Of a stretch of 64,000 nucleotides of DNA, positions 36,494-44,856 are shown piece by piece. The notes below the pieces were generated by a model that had not been told where the DNA came from, did no database searches, and saw nothing but the letters and a program-made list of their open reading frames with translations. This DNA comes from Pseudocitrobacter vendiensis (lineage in GTDB: Bacteria; Pseudomonadota; Gammaproteobacteria; Enterobacterales; Enterobacteriaceae): the NCBI RefSeq assembly GCF_943590815.1, contig NZ_CALSBS010000014.1, positions 62,001 through 126,000 of the forward strand. Reading direction: 5' to 3'. The position numbers were made by a program, and so were the translations under genes. Each line of letters starts with the position of its first letter. Within the stretch, counting starts at the first letter, position 1.

Positions 36494-37060
36494 ATGAGTA
36501 ATGCTGTCACTTCCGTGGCAACCTGTTACGGCCCGGTGAGTACCGAATTTATTGAGAAAGCGGCGAAAATTCGCCTGCTGATCCTCGACGTCGACGGCGT
36601 GCTGTCCGATGGTCTGATTTACATGGGGAATAACGGCGAAGAGCTGAAAGCGTTTAACGTGCGTGATGGCTACGGTATTCGCTGTGCCCTGACGTCCGGA
36701 ATCGAAGTTGCCATTATTACCGGGCGAAAAGCTAAACTGTTAGAAGACCGCTGTGATACGTTAGGAATTACCCATCTTTATCAAGGGCAATCCGATAAAC
36801 TTATCGCCTATCGCGAGCTGCTCGGCAAGCTCAGTTTGCAGGCCGATGAAGTCGCTTATGTGGGCGACGATCTCATCGACTGGCCGGTCATGGCGGAAGT
36901 GGGTTTAAGCGTTGCGGTCAATGACGCGCATCCGCTGTTGCTGCCGCGTGCGGATTACGTCACCCGTATTGCCGGTGGGCGCGGCGCGGTCCGCGAAGTG
37001 TGCGATCTCCTGTTGCTGGCGCAAGGGAAGTTAGAGGAAGCCAAAGGGCAATCGATATGA
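36494..37060 (+). CDS. kdsC: Kdo-8-phosphate phosphatase KdsC
   Basis: HAD-superfamily phosphatase that releases Kdo from Kdo-8-P. It has 188 residues, as in E. coli. The catalytic motif is LDVDGVLSDG with Asp32 and Asp34; motif IV is VGDDLIDWPVM. Its stop codon overlaps the lptC ATG (ATGA), so the two are translationally coupled. Confidence 0.98.
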   Translation: MSNAVTSVATCYGPVSTEFIEKAAKIRLLILDVDGVLSDGLIYMGNNGEELKAFNVRDGYGIRCALTSGIEVAIITGRKAKLLEDRCDTLGITHLYQGQSDKLIAYRELLGKLSLQADEVAYVGDDLIDWPVMAEVGLSVAVNDAHPLLLPRADYVTRIAGGRGAVREVCDLLLLAQGKLEEAKGQSI

Positions 37061-37632
37061 GTAAAACCAGACGTTGGGTTATTATCCTGCTTTCGCTTGC
37101 GGCGCTCGTCCTCATTGGCGTGAATCTGGCCAGCAATGATGATGACGGTCAGGCGGTGGTTAACAGCAACGACCCAACTTATAAAAGCGAACATACCGAT
37201 ACGGTGGTCTACAGCCCTGAAGGCGCGTTGAATTATCGATTAATCGCAGAACACGTCGAGTATTTTTCCGACGAAGCTGTCTCGTGGTTTACCCAGCCGA
37301 GACTGACCACCTTTGACACTGATAAAGTGCCAACCTGGTCAATCAAAGCCGATAAAGCGAAGCTGACAAACGATCGCATGCTGTACCTTTATGGTCACGT
37401 TGAAGTTAACGCCCTGACCCCTGACGCGCAATTGCGCAAAATTACGACGGATAACGCCCAGATCAACCTGGTCACCCAGGATGTTACCTCTGATGATTTG
37501 GTGACGTTATACGGAACGACATTTAATTCCAGCGGCCTGAAAATGCGCGGCAATTTACGCAGCAAGAACGCCGAGCTGATTGAAAAGGTTAGAACCTCCT
37601 ATGAAATTCAGAACAAACAAACTCAGCCTTAA
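37057..37632 (+). CDS. lptC: LPS export protein LptC
   Basis: Bitopic inner-membrane protein that receives LPS from LptB2FG and passes it to LptA. It has 191 residues from MSKTRRWVIILLS; membrane segment about 7-25, then the periplasmic beta-jellyroll. The last 32 bases overlap lptA in another frame. Confidence 0.98.
   Translation: MSKTRRWVIILLSLAALVLIGVNLASNDDDGQAVVNSNDPTYKSEHTDTVVYSPEGALNYRLIAEHVEYFSDEAVSWFTQPRLTTFDTDKVPTWSIKADKAKLTNDRMLYLYGHVEVNALTPDAQLRKITTDNAQINLVTQDVTSDDLVTLYGTTFNSSGLKMRGNLRSKNAELIEKVRTSYEIQNKQTQP
37513..37542 (+). promoter_or_regulatory. Possible sigma-E promoter of lptA-lptB inside lptC
   Basis: GGAACG, about 19 bases, then CTGAAA lies within the lptC coding region about 60 bases before the lptA start. 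The E. coli lptAB genes have a sigma-E-responsive promoter (lptAp1) in this place. Match to consensus is modest. Confidence 0.4.
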
Positions 37633-38155
37633 GCTGGCGCTCGCCGGTTCTCTGCTGGCAGCCAGCCTGCCGGCACTGGCACTGACTGGTGATACTGACC
37701 AGCCGATTCATATTGAATCCGATCAGCAGTCGCTGGATATGCAGGGCAATATCGTCACCTTTACCGGCAACGTTATTGTGACCCAGGGCAGTATCAAAAT
37801 TAACGCCGACAAGGTGGTGGTGACCCGTCCTGGCGGCGAAAAAGGCAAAGAGGTGATCGACGGCTACGGTAACCCGGCGACCTTCTACCAGATGCAGGAC
37901 AACGGCAAGCCGGTGAAAGGCCACGCCGCCAAAATGCATTATGAACTGCAAAGTGATTTCGTGGTGCTGACCGGCAACGCATATCTGGAACAGGTGGACA
38001 GCAACATCAAGGGCGACAAAATCACTTACCTGGTTAAAGAACAGAAAATGCAGGCGTTTAGCGAAAAAGGTAAACGCGTAACGACCGTTCTGGTTCCGTC
38101 CCAGTTGCAGGACAAGAACAAAAACCAGGCTCCGGCACAGAAGAAGAGTAACTGA
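37601..38155 (+). CDS. lptA: Periplasmic LPS bridge protein LptA
   Basis: OstA-type beta-jellyroll protein whose oligomers carry LPS across the periplasm. It has 184 residues (E. coli 185) starting MKFRTNKLSL, with a 27-residue signal peptide ending LPALA before LTGDTDQP. The start overlaps lptC by 32 bases and is preceded by AGGTTAGAAC. Six bases separate it from lptB. Confidence 0.98.
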   Translation: MKFRTNKLSLKLALAGSLLAASLPALALTGDTDQPIHIESDQQSLDMQGNIVTFTGNVIVTQGSIKINADKVVVTRPGGEKGKEVIDGYGNPATFYQMQDNGKPVKGHAAKMHYELQSDFVVLTGNAYLEQVDSNIKGDKITYLVKEQKMQAFSEKGKRVTTVLVPSQLQDKNKNQAPAQKKSN

Positions 38156-38161
38156 TTCGTT

Positions 38162-38887
38162 ATGGCGACATTAATTGCAAAAAACCTGGCAAAAGCCTAC
38201 AAAGGCCGTCGCGTGGTAGAGGATGTCAGTCTGACCGTCAACTCCGGTGAGATTGTAGGCCTGCTTGGGCCGAACGGCGCGGGTAAAACCACTACCTTCT
38301 ACATGGTGGTTGGTATCGTGCCGCGCGACGCGGGTAATATCATCATTGATGATGAAGATATCAGCCTGCTGCCGCTGCACGCCCGTGCGCGCCGCGGGAT
38401 TGGCTATCTGCCGCAGGAAGCGTCCATTTTCCGTCGTCTGAGCGTGTATGACAACCTGATGGCGGTGCTGCAAATTCGTGACGATCTCACCAGTGAACAG
38501 CGCGAAGACCGCTGTAACGAGCTGATGGAAGAGTTCCACATCGAACACCTTCGCGACAACATGGGTCAATCGCTCTCTGGTGGCGAACGTCGCCGCGTAG
38601 AGATCGCCCGCGCGCTGGCCGCAAATCCGAAATTTATCCTGCTGGATGAACCGTTTGCGGGCGTTGACCCGATCTCCGTTATCGATATCAAACACATCAT
38701 TGAGCATCTGCGCGACAGCGGTCTCGGCGTGTTAATCACCGACCACAACGTCCGCGAAACGCTGGCGGTGTGTGAGCGTGCGTATATCGTCAGCCAGGGG
38801 CAGCTTATCGCCCACGGCACCCCGACAGAGATCTTACAAGACGAACATGTTAAACGTGTGTATCTTGGGGAAGACTTCAGACTCTGA
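38162..38887 (+). CDS. lptB: LPS export ABC ATPase LptB
   Basis: Cytoplasmic ATPase of LptB2FGC. It has 241 residues, as in E. coli. Walker A GPNGAGKT is at 36-43, the signature [16 protein letters not shown] and Walker [14 protein letters not shown] follow, and the switch His is in ITDHNVRET. It continues the kds-lpt run into rpoN. Confidence 0.99.
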   Translation: MATLIAKNLAKAYKGRRVVEDVSLTVNSGEIVGLLGPNGAGKTTTFYMVVGIVPRDAGNIIIDDEDISLLPLHARARRGIGYLPQEASIFRRLSVYDNLMAVLQIRDDLTSEQREDRCNELMEEFHIEHLRDNMGQSLSGGERRRVEIARALAANPKFILLDEPFAGVDPISVIDIKHIIEHLRDSGLGVLITDHNVRETLAVCERAYIVSQGQLIAHGTPTEILQDEHVKRVYLGEDFRL

Positions 38888-38934
38888 TAGGGTAGAAGTA
38901 TGAGAGAGGTTAGCCGGAGATTATCGCACTGAAC

Positions 38935-40368
38935 ATGAAGCAAGGTTTGCAATTAAGGCTCAGCCAACAGCTCGCCATGACGCCACAGCTGCAACAGGCA
39001 ATTCGCTTGTTACAGCTGTCGACGCTGGAACTGCAGCAGGAACTTCAGCAAGCGCTGGAGAGCAATCCCCTGCTTGAGCAAACCGATATTCATGAAGAAA
39101 TCGATGCCAAAGAGACGCCGGATAACGAAACGTTAGACAGCGCCGACGCGCTCGAACAGAAAGATATGCCGGAAGAGCTGCCGCTCGACGCCAGCTGGGA
39201 TGAAATCTACACCGCCGGAACGCCTTCCGGCACGGGCGCAGATTACCAGGATGACGAACTGCCGGTCTATCAGGGCGAAACAACCCAGTCCCTTCAGGAT
39301 TACCTGATGTGGCAGGTGGAACTCACGCCGTTTACCGATACCGACCGGGCGATAGCCACCTCCATCGTTGACGCCGTTGACGATACCGGTTATCTGACCG
39401 TCCCGCTGGAAGATATCCGCGAGAGCATGGGTGATGACGAAATCGGTCTGGATGAAGTCGAAGCCGTGCTTAAACGAATCCAGCGATTCGACCCGGTGGG
39501 CGTTGCCGCCCGCGATCTCCGCGATTGCCTGCTTATTCAGCTCTCTCAGTTTGCCAAAGAAACCCCTCGCCTCGCCGAAGCCCGTCTGATCATCAGCGAC
39601 CATCTCGATCTGCTTGCCAACCACGATTTCCGATCGTTAATGCGCGTCACGCGTCTGAAAGAAGACGTGTTGAAAGAAGCGGTGGATCTGATTCAGTCAC
39701 TGGATCCACGTCCGGGTCAATCGATACAGACCGGTGAGCCGGAATATGTCATTCCTGATGTGCTGGTGCGCAAAGTCAGTGGCCGCTGGGTGGTAGAACT
39801 TAACGCCGACAGCATTCCACGTCTGCAAATTAATCAGCACTACGCGGGCATGTGTAACAACGTCCGTAACGACGCCGACAGCCAGTTTATTCGCAGCAAT
39901 CTGCAGGATGCGAAGTGGCTGATTAAAAGTCTTGAGAGCCGCAACGACACGTTGCTGCGCGTCAGCCGCTGCATCGTTGAGCAGCAGCAGGCGTTTTTTG
40001 AGTCCGGCGAAGAGTATATGAAACCGATGGTGCTGGCGGATATCGCCCAGACCGTCGAGATGCATGAGTCCACCATTTCACGCGTGACTACGCAGAAGTA
40101 TTTGCATAGCCCGCGCGGCATTTTTGAGCTTAAGTATTTCTTCTCAAGCCATGTGAATACCGAGGGTGGCGGCGAAGCCTCATCCACGGCGATTCGCGCG
40201 CTGGTGAAGAAATTGATTGCCGCGGAAAATCCCGCGAAACCACTAAGCGACAGTAAGCTGACCTCTATGCTCTCCGATCAGGGTATCATGGTGGCCCGCC
40301 GAACCGTTGCAAAGTACCGAGAGTCTTTATCCATTCCGCCGTCTAACCAGCGTAAACAACTGGTCTGA
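38935..40368 (+). CDS. rpoN: RNA polymerase sigma-54 factor RpoN
   Basis: Alternative sigma factor for nitrogen-limitation and other enhancer-dependent promoters. It has 477 residues, as in E. coli. Region I is Gln/Leu-rich ([20 protein letters not shown]), region II acidic (about 60-110), and region III carries the RpoN box [10 protein letters not shown] at 454-463. It is followed by the classic hpf-ptsN-rapZ-npr tail. Confidence 0.99.
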   Translation: MKQGLQLRLSQQLAMTPQLQQAIRLLQLSTLELQQELQQALESNPLLEQTDIHEEIDAKETPDNETLDSADALEQKDMPEELPLDASWDEIYTAGTPSGTGADYQDDELPVYQGETTQSLQDYLMWQVELTPFTDTDRAIATSIVDAVDDTGYLTVPLEDIRESMGDDEIGLDEVEAVLKRIQRFDPVGVAARDLRDCLLIQLSQFAKETPRLAEARLIISDHLDLLANHDFRSLMRVTRLKEDVLKEAVDLIQSLDPRPGQSIQTGEPEYVIPDVLVRKVSGRWVVELNADSIPRLQINQHYAGMCNNVRNDADSQFIRSNLQDAKWLIKSLESRNDTLLRVSRCIVEQQQAFFESGEEYMKPMVLADIAQTVEMHESTISRVTTQKYLHSPRGIFELKYFFSSHVNTEGGGEASSTAIRALVKKLIAAENPAKPLSDSKLTSMLSDQGIMVARRTVAKYRESLSIPPSNQRKQLV

Positions 40369-40390
40369 CTCAACTGATAAGGAAGACACT

Positions 40391-40678
40391 ATGCAGCTCA
40401 ACATCACTGGACACAACGTCGAAATCACTGAAGCCCTGCGCGATTTCATCAACACGAAATTCGTGAAGCTGGAACAGTATTTTGAGAGGATCAATCAGGT
40501 CTATATTGTGTTAAAAGTGGAGAAATTGACGCACATCTCGGATGCGACCCTGCATGTTAACGGGGGCGAACTTCATGCCAGCGCGGAAGGGCAGGACATG
40601 TATGCCGCCATTGATCTGTTGATCGACAAACTGGCGCGGCAGCTTAATAAACATAAAGATAAACTGAAACAACACTAA
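40391..40678 (+). CDS. hpf: Ribosome hibernation promoting factor HPF (short form)
   Basis: 95-residue protein that, with RMF, makes 100S ribosome dimers in stationary phase. The start MQLNITGHNVEITEAL matches E. coli; the longer frame overlaps rpoN. The short form lacks the C-terminal dimerisation domain seen in long HPF. It sits 22 bases after rpoN. Confidence 0.98.
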   Translation: MQLNITGHNVEITEALRDFINTKFVKLEQYFERINQVYIVLKVEKLTHISDATLHVNGGELHASAEGQDMYAAIDLLIDKLARQLNKHKDKLKQH

Positions 40679-40734
40679 TTGTCCGGGCGGTCGCCCGATG
40701 CCGATAACGTGTCGGGCGATGCTTAGGTGAAATT

Positions 40735-41223
40735 ATGATAAATAACGATTCGGCTCTACAACTGAGCAATGTGCTTAACCAGGAATGTACCCGCAGTGCG
40801 GTTCACTGCCAGAGTAAAAAACGTGCGCTGGAAATCATCAGTGAACTGGCGGCAAAGCAGTTAAGTCTGCCTCCGCAGGTGGTGTTCGAAGCGATTCTCA
40901 CCCGCGAAAAAATGGGCAGTACCGGCATTGGCAATGGCATCGCCATTCCACACGGAAAGCTGGAAGAAGATACGCTGCGCGCCGTGGGCGTTTTTGTGCA
41001 GCTTGAAACGCCGATCGCGTTCGACGCCATCGACAATCAGCCTGTTGACCTGCTGTTTGCTTTGCTGGTGCCTGCGGACCAAACCAAAACGCATTTACAT
41101 ACGCTTTCACTGGTGGCGAAACGTCTGGCGGATAAAACCATCTGCCGCCGACTGCGTTCAGCGCAGAGCGACGAAGAGCTGTATCAAATCATCACAGAAA
41201 CGGAAAACAGTGATGAAGCGTAA
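40735..41223 (+). CDS. ptsN: Nitrogen PTS enzyme IIA (EIIANtr)
   Basis: Phosphoacceptor of the nitrogen-related PTS that regulates K+ uptake and other targets. It has 162 residues (E. coli 163). The phosphorylated His73 lies in IAIPHGKLEED. The N-terminal eight residues differ from E. coli but the rest is close to identical. It acts with Npr encoded two genes downstream. Confidence 0.98.
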   Translation: MINNDSALQLSNVLNQECTRSAVHCQSKKRALEIISELAAKQLSLPPQVVFEAILTREKMGSTGIGNGIAIPHGKLEEDTLRAVGVFVQLETPIAFDAIDNQPVDLLFALLVPADQTKTHLHTLSLVAKRLADKTICRRLRSAQSDEELYQIITETENSDEA

Positions 41224-41256
41224 GGGAAATGAGTTCGTACTGAGGAGAAACGGTAC

Positions 41257-42111
41257 ATGGTACTGATGATCGTCAGCGGCCGCTCAGGCTCGGGTAAATC
41301 CGTGGCCTTACGGGCGCTGGAAGATATGGGTTTCTACTGTGTGGACAACCTGCCGGTAGTCCTGCTGCCAGAGCTTGCGAAAACGCTGGCCGACCGGGAG
41401 ATCTCCGCCGCCGTCAGTATCGACGTGCGTAATATGCCGGAATCCCCGGAAATCTTCGAAAAAGCGATGGAAAATCTGCCGGACGCATTTTCTCCACAGT
41501 TGCTGTTCCTCGATGCCGATCGCAATACGCTGATCCGTCGTTACAGCGACACGCGCCGTCTGCATCCGCTCTCCAGTAAAAACTTGTCGCTCGAGAGCGC
41601 CATCGACAAAGAGAGCGACCTGCTCGAGCCGCTGCGCTCGCGCGCAGACCTTATCGTCGACACCTCCGAGATGTCGGTGCATGAGCTGGCAGAAATGCTG
41701 CGTACCCGCCTGCTGGGCAAACGCGAGCGTGAACTGACGATGGTGTTTGAATCCTTTGGCTTCAAGCACGGTATTCCTATTGATGCGGATTACGTCTTCG
41801 ACGTACGCTTCCTGCCCAACCCGCACTGGGATCCGAAACTGCGTCCGATGACCGGCCTCGATAAACCGGTTGCCGCCTTCCTCGACAGGCATACGGAAGT
41901 CCATAACTTTATCTACCAGACCCGCAGCTATCTTGAGCTATGGTTACCTATGCTGGAAACCAATAACCGTAGCTATCTGACCGTGGCGATTGGCTGTACC
42001 GGCGGTAAACACCGTTCGGTGTATGTCGCCGAACAACTGGCTGACTACTTCCGCTCTCGCGGCAAGAACGTGCAGTCTCGTCACCGGACGCTGGAAAAAC
42101 GTAAATCATGA
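41257..42111 (+). CDS. rapZ: RNase adapter protein RapZ
   Basis: Binds the sRNAs GlmZ/GlmY and targets GlmZ to RNase E, adjusting glmS (and hence GlmM flux). It has 284 residues, as in E. coli. Walker A GRSGSGKS is at 8-15; the C-terminal RNA-binding end has the basic stretch HRTLEKRKS. The stop overlaps the npr ATG by four bases. Confidence 0.98.
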   Translation: MVLMIVSGRSGSGKSVALRALEDMGFYCVDNLPVVLLPELAKTLADREISAAVSIDVRNMPESPEIFEKAMENLPDAFSPQLLFLDADRNTLIRRYSDTRRLHPLSSKNLSLESAIDKESDLLEPLRSRADLIVDTSEMSVHELAEMLRTRLLGKRERELTMVFESFGFKHGIPIDADYVFDVRFLPNPHWDPKLRPMTGLDKPVAAFLDRHTEVHNFIYQTRSYLELWLPMLETNNRSYLTVAIGCTGGKHRSVYVAEQLADYFRSRGKNVQSRHRTLEKRKS

Positions 42112-42380
42112 CCGTAAAGCAAACCGTTGAAATCACCAACCGGCTGGGCATGCACGCCCGGCCTGCGATGAAGCTGTTTGAACTGATGCAGGGTTTTGAT
42201 GCGGAAGTGCTGCTGCGCAACGACGAAGGCACCGAAGCAGAAGCCAACAGCGTGATTGCGCTGCTGATGCTGGATTCCGCCAAAGGACGCCAGATTGAAG
42301 TGGAAGCCTCCGGCCCGCAGGAAGTGGAAGCCCTGGCCGCGGTTATCGCACTGTTTGAATCCGGGTTTGATGAAGATTAA
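42108..42380 (+). CDS. npr: Nitrogen PTS phosphocarrier NPr
   Basis: 90-residue HPr paralogue passing phosphate from EINtr to EIIANtr. His16 ([10 protein letters not shown]) is the phosphorylation site. It is the last gene of rpoN-hpf-ptsN-rapZ-npr and is followed by a REP and a terminator. Confidence 0.98.
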   Translation: MTVKQTVEITNRLGMHARPAMKLFELMQGFDAEVLLRNDEGTEAEANSVIALLMLDSAKGRQIEVEASGPQEVEALAAVIALFESGFDED

Positions 42381-42397
42381 GTAGTCTCCCTTCCCCA

Positions 42398-42430
42398 TGC
42401 CGGATGGCGGCTTCGCCTTATCCGGCCTAC
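42398..42430. repeat. Single REP element after npr
   Basis: TGCCGGATGGCGGC followed by TTCGCCTTATCCGGCCTAC: one REP palindrome of the same subtype as 16364-16396. Confidence 0.88.
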
Positions 42431-42448
42431 GAAAAGCGCCTCTACTGT

Positions 42449-42473
42449 AAAAACGCCATTCGGCGTTTTTTTT
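42449..42473 (+). terminator. Terminator of the rpoN-npr operon
   Basis: AACGCC-ATTC-GGCGTT followed by TTTTTT, shortly after the REP element. Confidence 0.88.
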
Positions 42474-42516
42474 GTTATCCCTGTACAATTTGTGCTCTTT
42501 CCTGTCTAAGATTAAC

Positions 42517-42533
42517 CTTAAGAAAACCTTAAT
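42517..42533 (+). promoter_or_regulatory. PmrA/BasR box upstream of yrbL
   Basis: CTTAAG-AAAAC-CTTAAT fits the PmrA (BasR) tandem half-site YTTAAK-N5-YTTAAK without mismatch. It lies 76 bases before the yrbL ATG. E. coli yrbL is reported to belong to the BasR and PhoP regulons. Confidence 0.75.
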
Positions 42534-42539
42534 TTGCTT

Positions 42540-42556
42540 TGTTTATGTTTCATTTA
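42540..42556 (+). promoter_or_regulatory. Possible PhoP box upstream of yrbL
   Basis: TGTTTA-TGTTT-CATTTA: the first half-site is perfect for the PhoP consensus KGTTTA-N5-KGTTTA, the second has two mismatches. It lies seven bases downstream of the PmrA box. Confidence 0.5.
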
Positions 42557-42608
42557 AGTTTCGTGTCGATACTGGTTAATTGTCAGCAAATAATTCCAGG
42601 AGCGCGTC

Positions 42609-43241
42609 ATGTTACATTTATCGGATCACACCCCCCTGGGCACCGGAAGACATCGTAAATGTTATGCGCATCCGGATGATGCCCAACGCTGCATTAAAAT
42701 CGTCTACAACAACGACGATGGCGGTGATAAAGAGACGAAACGTGAGTTGGGCTACTACGCACATCTCAATCGTTATCTGAAGGACTGGAGTGGGATCCCG
42801 CGTTATTACGGCACCGTTGAGACCGACTGCGGAACAGGTTACGTCTATGACGTGATCAGCGACTTTGACGGCAAACCGTCTATCACCTTAAAACAGTTCG
42901 CTATGGAGTGTCGCTACGAAGAAGATCTGGTCGTATTGCGTCAGATCCTGCGATCGTTGAAGAAGTACATCTCCGAAAACCACATTGTGACCATGACGCT
43001 GAAACCGGCTAATATTCTGTGCCACCGCATCAGTGAATCAGAAGTGGTGCCGGTTATCTGCGACAACATTGGCGAATCGACCTTTATTCCTCTGGCCACC
43101 TGGTCAAAATGGTTCTGTCGTCGTAAGCAGGAACGTCTGTGGGAACGTTTTATTGCCCAGCCGGTACTGGCAGCCGCACTGAATAACAGCAAGCCGCGCG
43201 AAGAGCGCAGCACGCTGGAGCTCTCTTCTCGCAAAGCTTAA
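42609..43241 (+). CDS. yrbL: YrbL family protein (PhoP/BasR-regulated, kinase-like)
   Basis: 210 residues, the E. coli length, with [20 protein letters not shown] resembling a protein-kinase glycine-rich loop and lysine strand, and [20 protein letters not shown]. Molecular function is unknown; the family is often described as Mg2+/PhoP-responsive. Ribosome-binding site is CCAGGAGCG. Its TAA overlaps the convergent mtgA stop codon by two bases. Confidence 0.93.
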   Translation: MLHLSDHTPLGTGRHRKCYAHPDDAQRCIKIVYNNDDGGDKETKRELGYYAHLNRYLKDWSGIPRYYGTVETDCGTGYVYDVISDFDGKPSITLKQFAMECRYEEDLVVLRQILRSLKKYISENHIVTMTLKPANILCHRISESEVVPVICDNIGESTFIPLATWSKWFCRRKQERLWERFIAQPVLAAALNNSKPREERSTLELSSRKA

Positions 43242-43963
43242 TGCAGTTGGTGGCGGGTCATGAAGGATTCGCCGCCGAGCTGACGCATCTGACGCAGTAT
43301 CCACGCCTGACGGCTACGCACGTAGCCTGAAGGGGCATCCGCTTTAAAGCGAAGCGGGTTTGGTAGTACGGCGGCTAACAGCGCCGCTTCCGACATGGTC
43401 AGCCTGCTGGCGGATTTATGGAAATAGCGCTGTGCAGCGGCTTCTACGCCAAAAATGCCCTCACCAAACTCAGCGATATTCAGGTAAACGGTCAGGATAC
43501 GCTTCTTACTCCAGACTGTTTCAATCCCCACCGTCAACCCCGCTTCCAGCCCTTTGCGTAACCAGCTGCGTCCATCCCACAGCAGCAGGTTTTTCGTCGT
43601 CTGCTGGGACAACGTCGACGCGCCGCGAATGCGGTTTTCATTGCGTTCATTGTGTGAAAGCGCCTTTTCGATCGCCTGAACATCAAACCCCCAGTGCTCC
43701 GGGAATTTCTGATCTTCGGCAGCGATCACCGCCAGCCCCATCCACGGCGATATCTCATCCATGCTGACCCAGTCGGAATGCGCCACATAATGAAAATCGC
43801 CGCTCAGCCAGGCACTTAGCTGGCGCTCGACCATTACCGCAGAAAACGGAACTGGCACAAAGCTAAACAGCGCAATACCGCCGCCCCAGAAAAGCACCAG
43901 CACCAGCGTGATGCGCCAGACAATACGTTTTATCCACTTCAGCGGTGAAACGCGCTTGCTCAT
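43238..43963 (-). CDS. mtgA: Monofunctional peptidoglycan glycosyltransferase MtgA
   Basis: Polymerises lipid II into glycan strands; GT51 family without a transpeptidase domain. It has 241 residues (E. coli 242). One membrane segment (about 13-33) precedes the catalytic motif [12 protein letters not shown] with Glu83, and GGSTLSQQ-like sequence [14 protein letters not shown] follows. The first 12 residues differ from E. coli. Its start overlaps the elbB stop by four bases. Confidence 0.97.
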   Translation of the reverse strand: MSKRVSPLKWIKRIVWRITLVLVLFWGGGIALFSFVPVPFSAVMVERQLSAWLSGDFHYVAHSDWVSMDEISPWMGLAVIAAEDQKFPEHWGFDVQAIEKALSHNERNENRIRGASTLSQQTTKNLLLWDGRSWLRKGLEAGLTVGIETVWSKKRILTVYLNIAEFGEGIFGVEAAAQRYFHKSASRLTMSEAALLAAVLPNPLRFKADAPSGYVRSRQAWILRQMRQLGGESFMTRHQLH

Positions 43964-44613
43964 TCAGCCAGTACCAGCACGCGCGCCACCAGCTTTTCAA
44001 TCCCCTCAGCGGCTTCGGCGATGTTCTGCGCCAGCATATAAGCTGGCGTGGTGACCACTTTGTTGTCTTCATCAACAACGATGTCATCCACCGGGCACGG
44101 CACATGCTCCGCGCCCATTTCTTCCAGCACTTCTGCCGTGTCGATATCGGTGCCGATGGTAATGCGCAGCGGGAAATCAAAAATCTTCGGCAACATCGCC
44201 GGGGCGATACACATAAAGCCGAGCGGTTTACCCGCCTGATGCATTGCCTGCGCCAACGCTTTCAGATGCGCGTCAACCTCGCACGCAGCACCCTGCGTGG
44301 CGAAGTTAGAGAGGTTTTTCGCCGCGCCAAAACCGCCGGGCACAATCAGCGCATCCAGCTCTTCCGCCTGCGCACTGGCGAGCGGACGTACATCACCGCG
44401 CGCAATGCGCGCAGACTCGATCAGCACATTGCGGCTTTCACCCATCGCTTCCCCCGACAAGTGGTCGATAACATCGAACTGGCGCTTATCCGGCGCAAAG
44501 CACACGGCCTGCGCGCCGCTACGGGCAATGGCCAGCAGCGTAATGGTGGCTTCGTGAATTTCAGAGCCGTCATAGACACCGCAGCCGCTCAAAATAACGC
44601 CAACTTTTTTCAT
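43960..44613 (-). CDS. elbB: Glyoxalase ElbB (DJ-1/PfpI-like)
   Basis: 217-residue type 1 glutamine-amidotransferase-fold protein reported to have weak glyoxalase activity. Conserved [13 protein letters not shown] and the nucleophile Cys in [10 protein letters not shown] are present. It follows arcZ/arcB and overlaps mtgA by four bases, so the two are co-translated. Confidence 0.95.
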   Translation of the reverse strand: MKKVGVILSGCGVYDGSEIHEATITLLAIARSGAQAVCFAPDKRQFDVIDHLSGEAMGESRNVLIESARIARGDVRPLASAQAEELDALIVPGGFGAAKNLSNFATQGAACEVDAHLKALAQAMHQAGKPLGFMCIAPAMLPKIFDFPLRITIGTDIDTAEVLEEMGAEHVPCPVDDIVVDEDNKVVTTPAYMLAQNIAEAAEGIEKLVARVLVLAE

Positions 44614-44734
44614 GATGCTTGTCCCTCGCTGTAACTGACTGAAGATTATTACTATTTCTGATTAACTCGCTATGCTTCACATATTTTGCTGATTCATGTA
44701 ACAAATGTTTCAACTTTTGCTATCTTAATCTGCG

Positions 44735-44856
44735 TGTAATCGTATTCATCAGGTTGTGTCTAACCAAAATCCTATTACATCTTATGGCGCAGCCACGATT
44801 TCCCTGGTGTTGGCGCAGTGTTCGCGCACCCCGGTTTAGCCGGGGTCATTTTTTTT
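44735..44856 (+). ncRNA. arcZ: Hfq-binding small RNA ArcZ
   Basis: The 3' half is clearly ArcZ: GATTTCCCTGGTGTTGGCGC (44797-44816), the processed seed region, followed by the terminator CACCCCGG-TTTA-GCCGGGGT and a T-run to 44856. The position, between elbB and arcB and opposite to arcB, is that of E. coli. ArcZ activates rpoS and represses arcB and flhDC in E. coli. The 5' half (44735-44783) has little resemblance to the E. coli sequence I remember. The 5' end is estimated from the known length of about 121 bases. The terminator overlaps the last codon of arcB. Confidence 0.88.
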
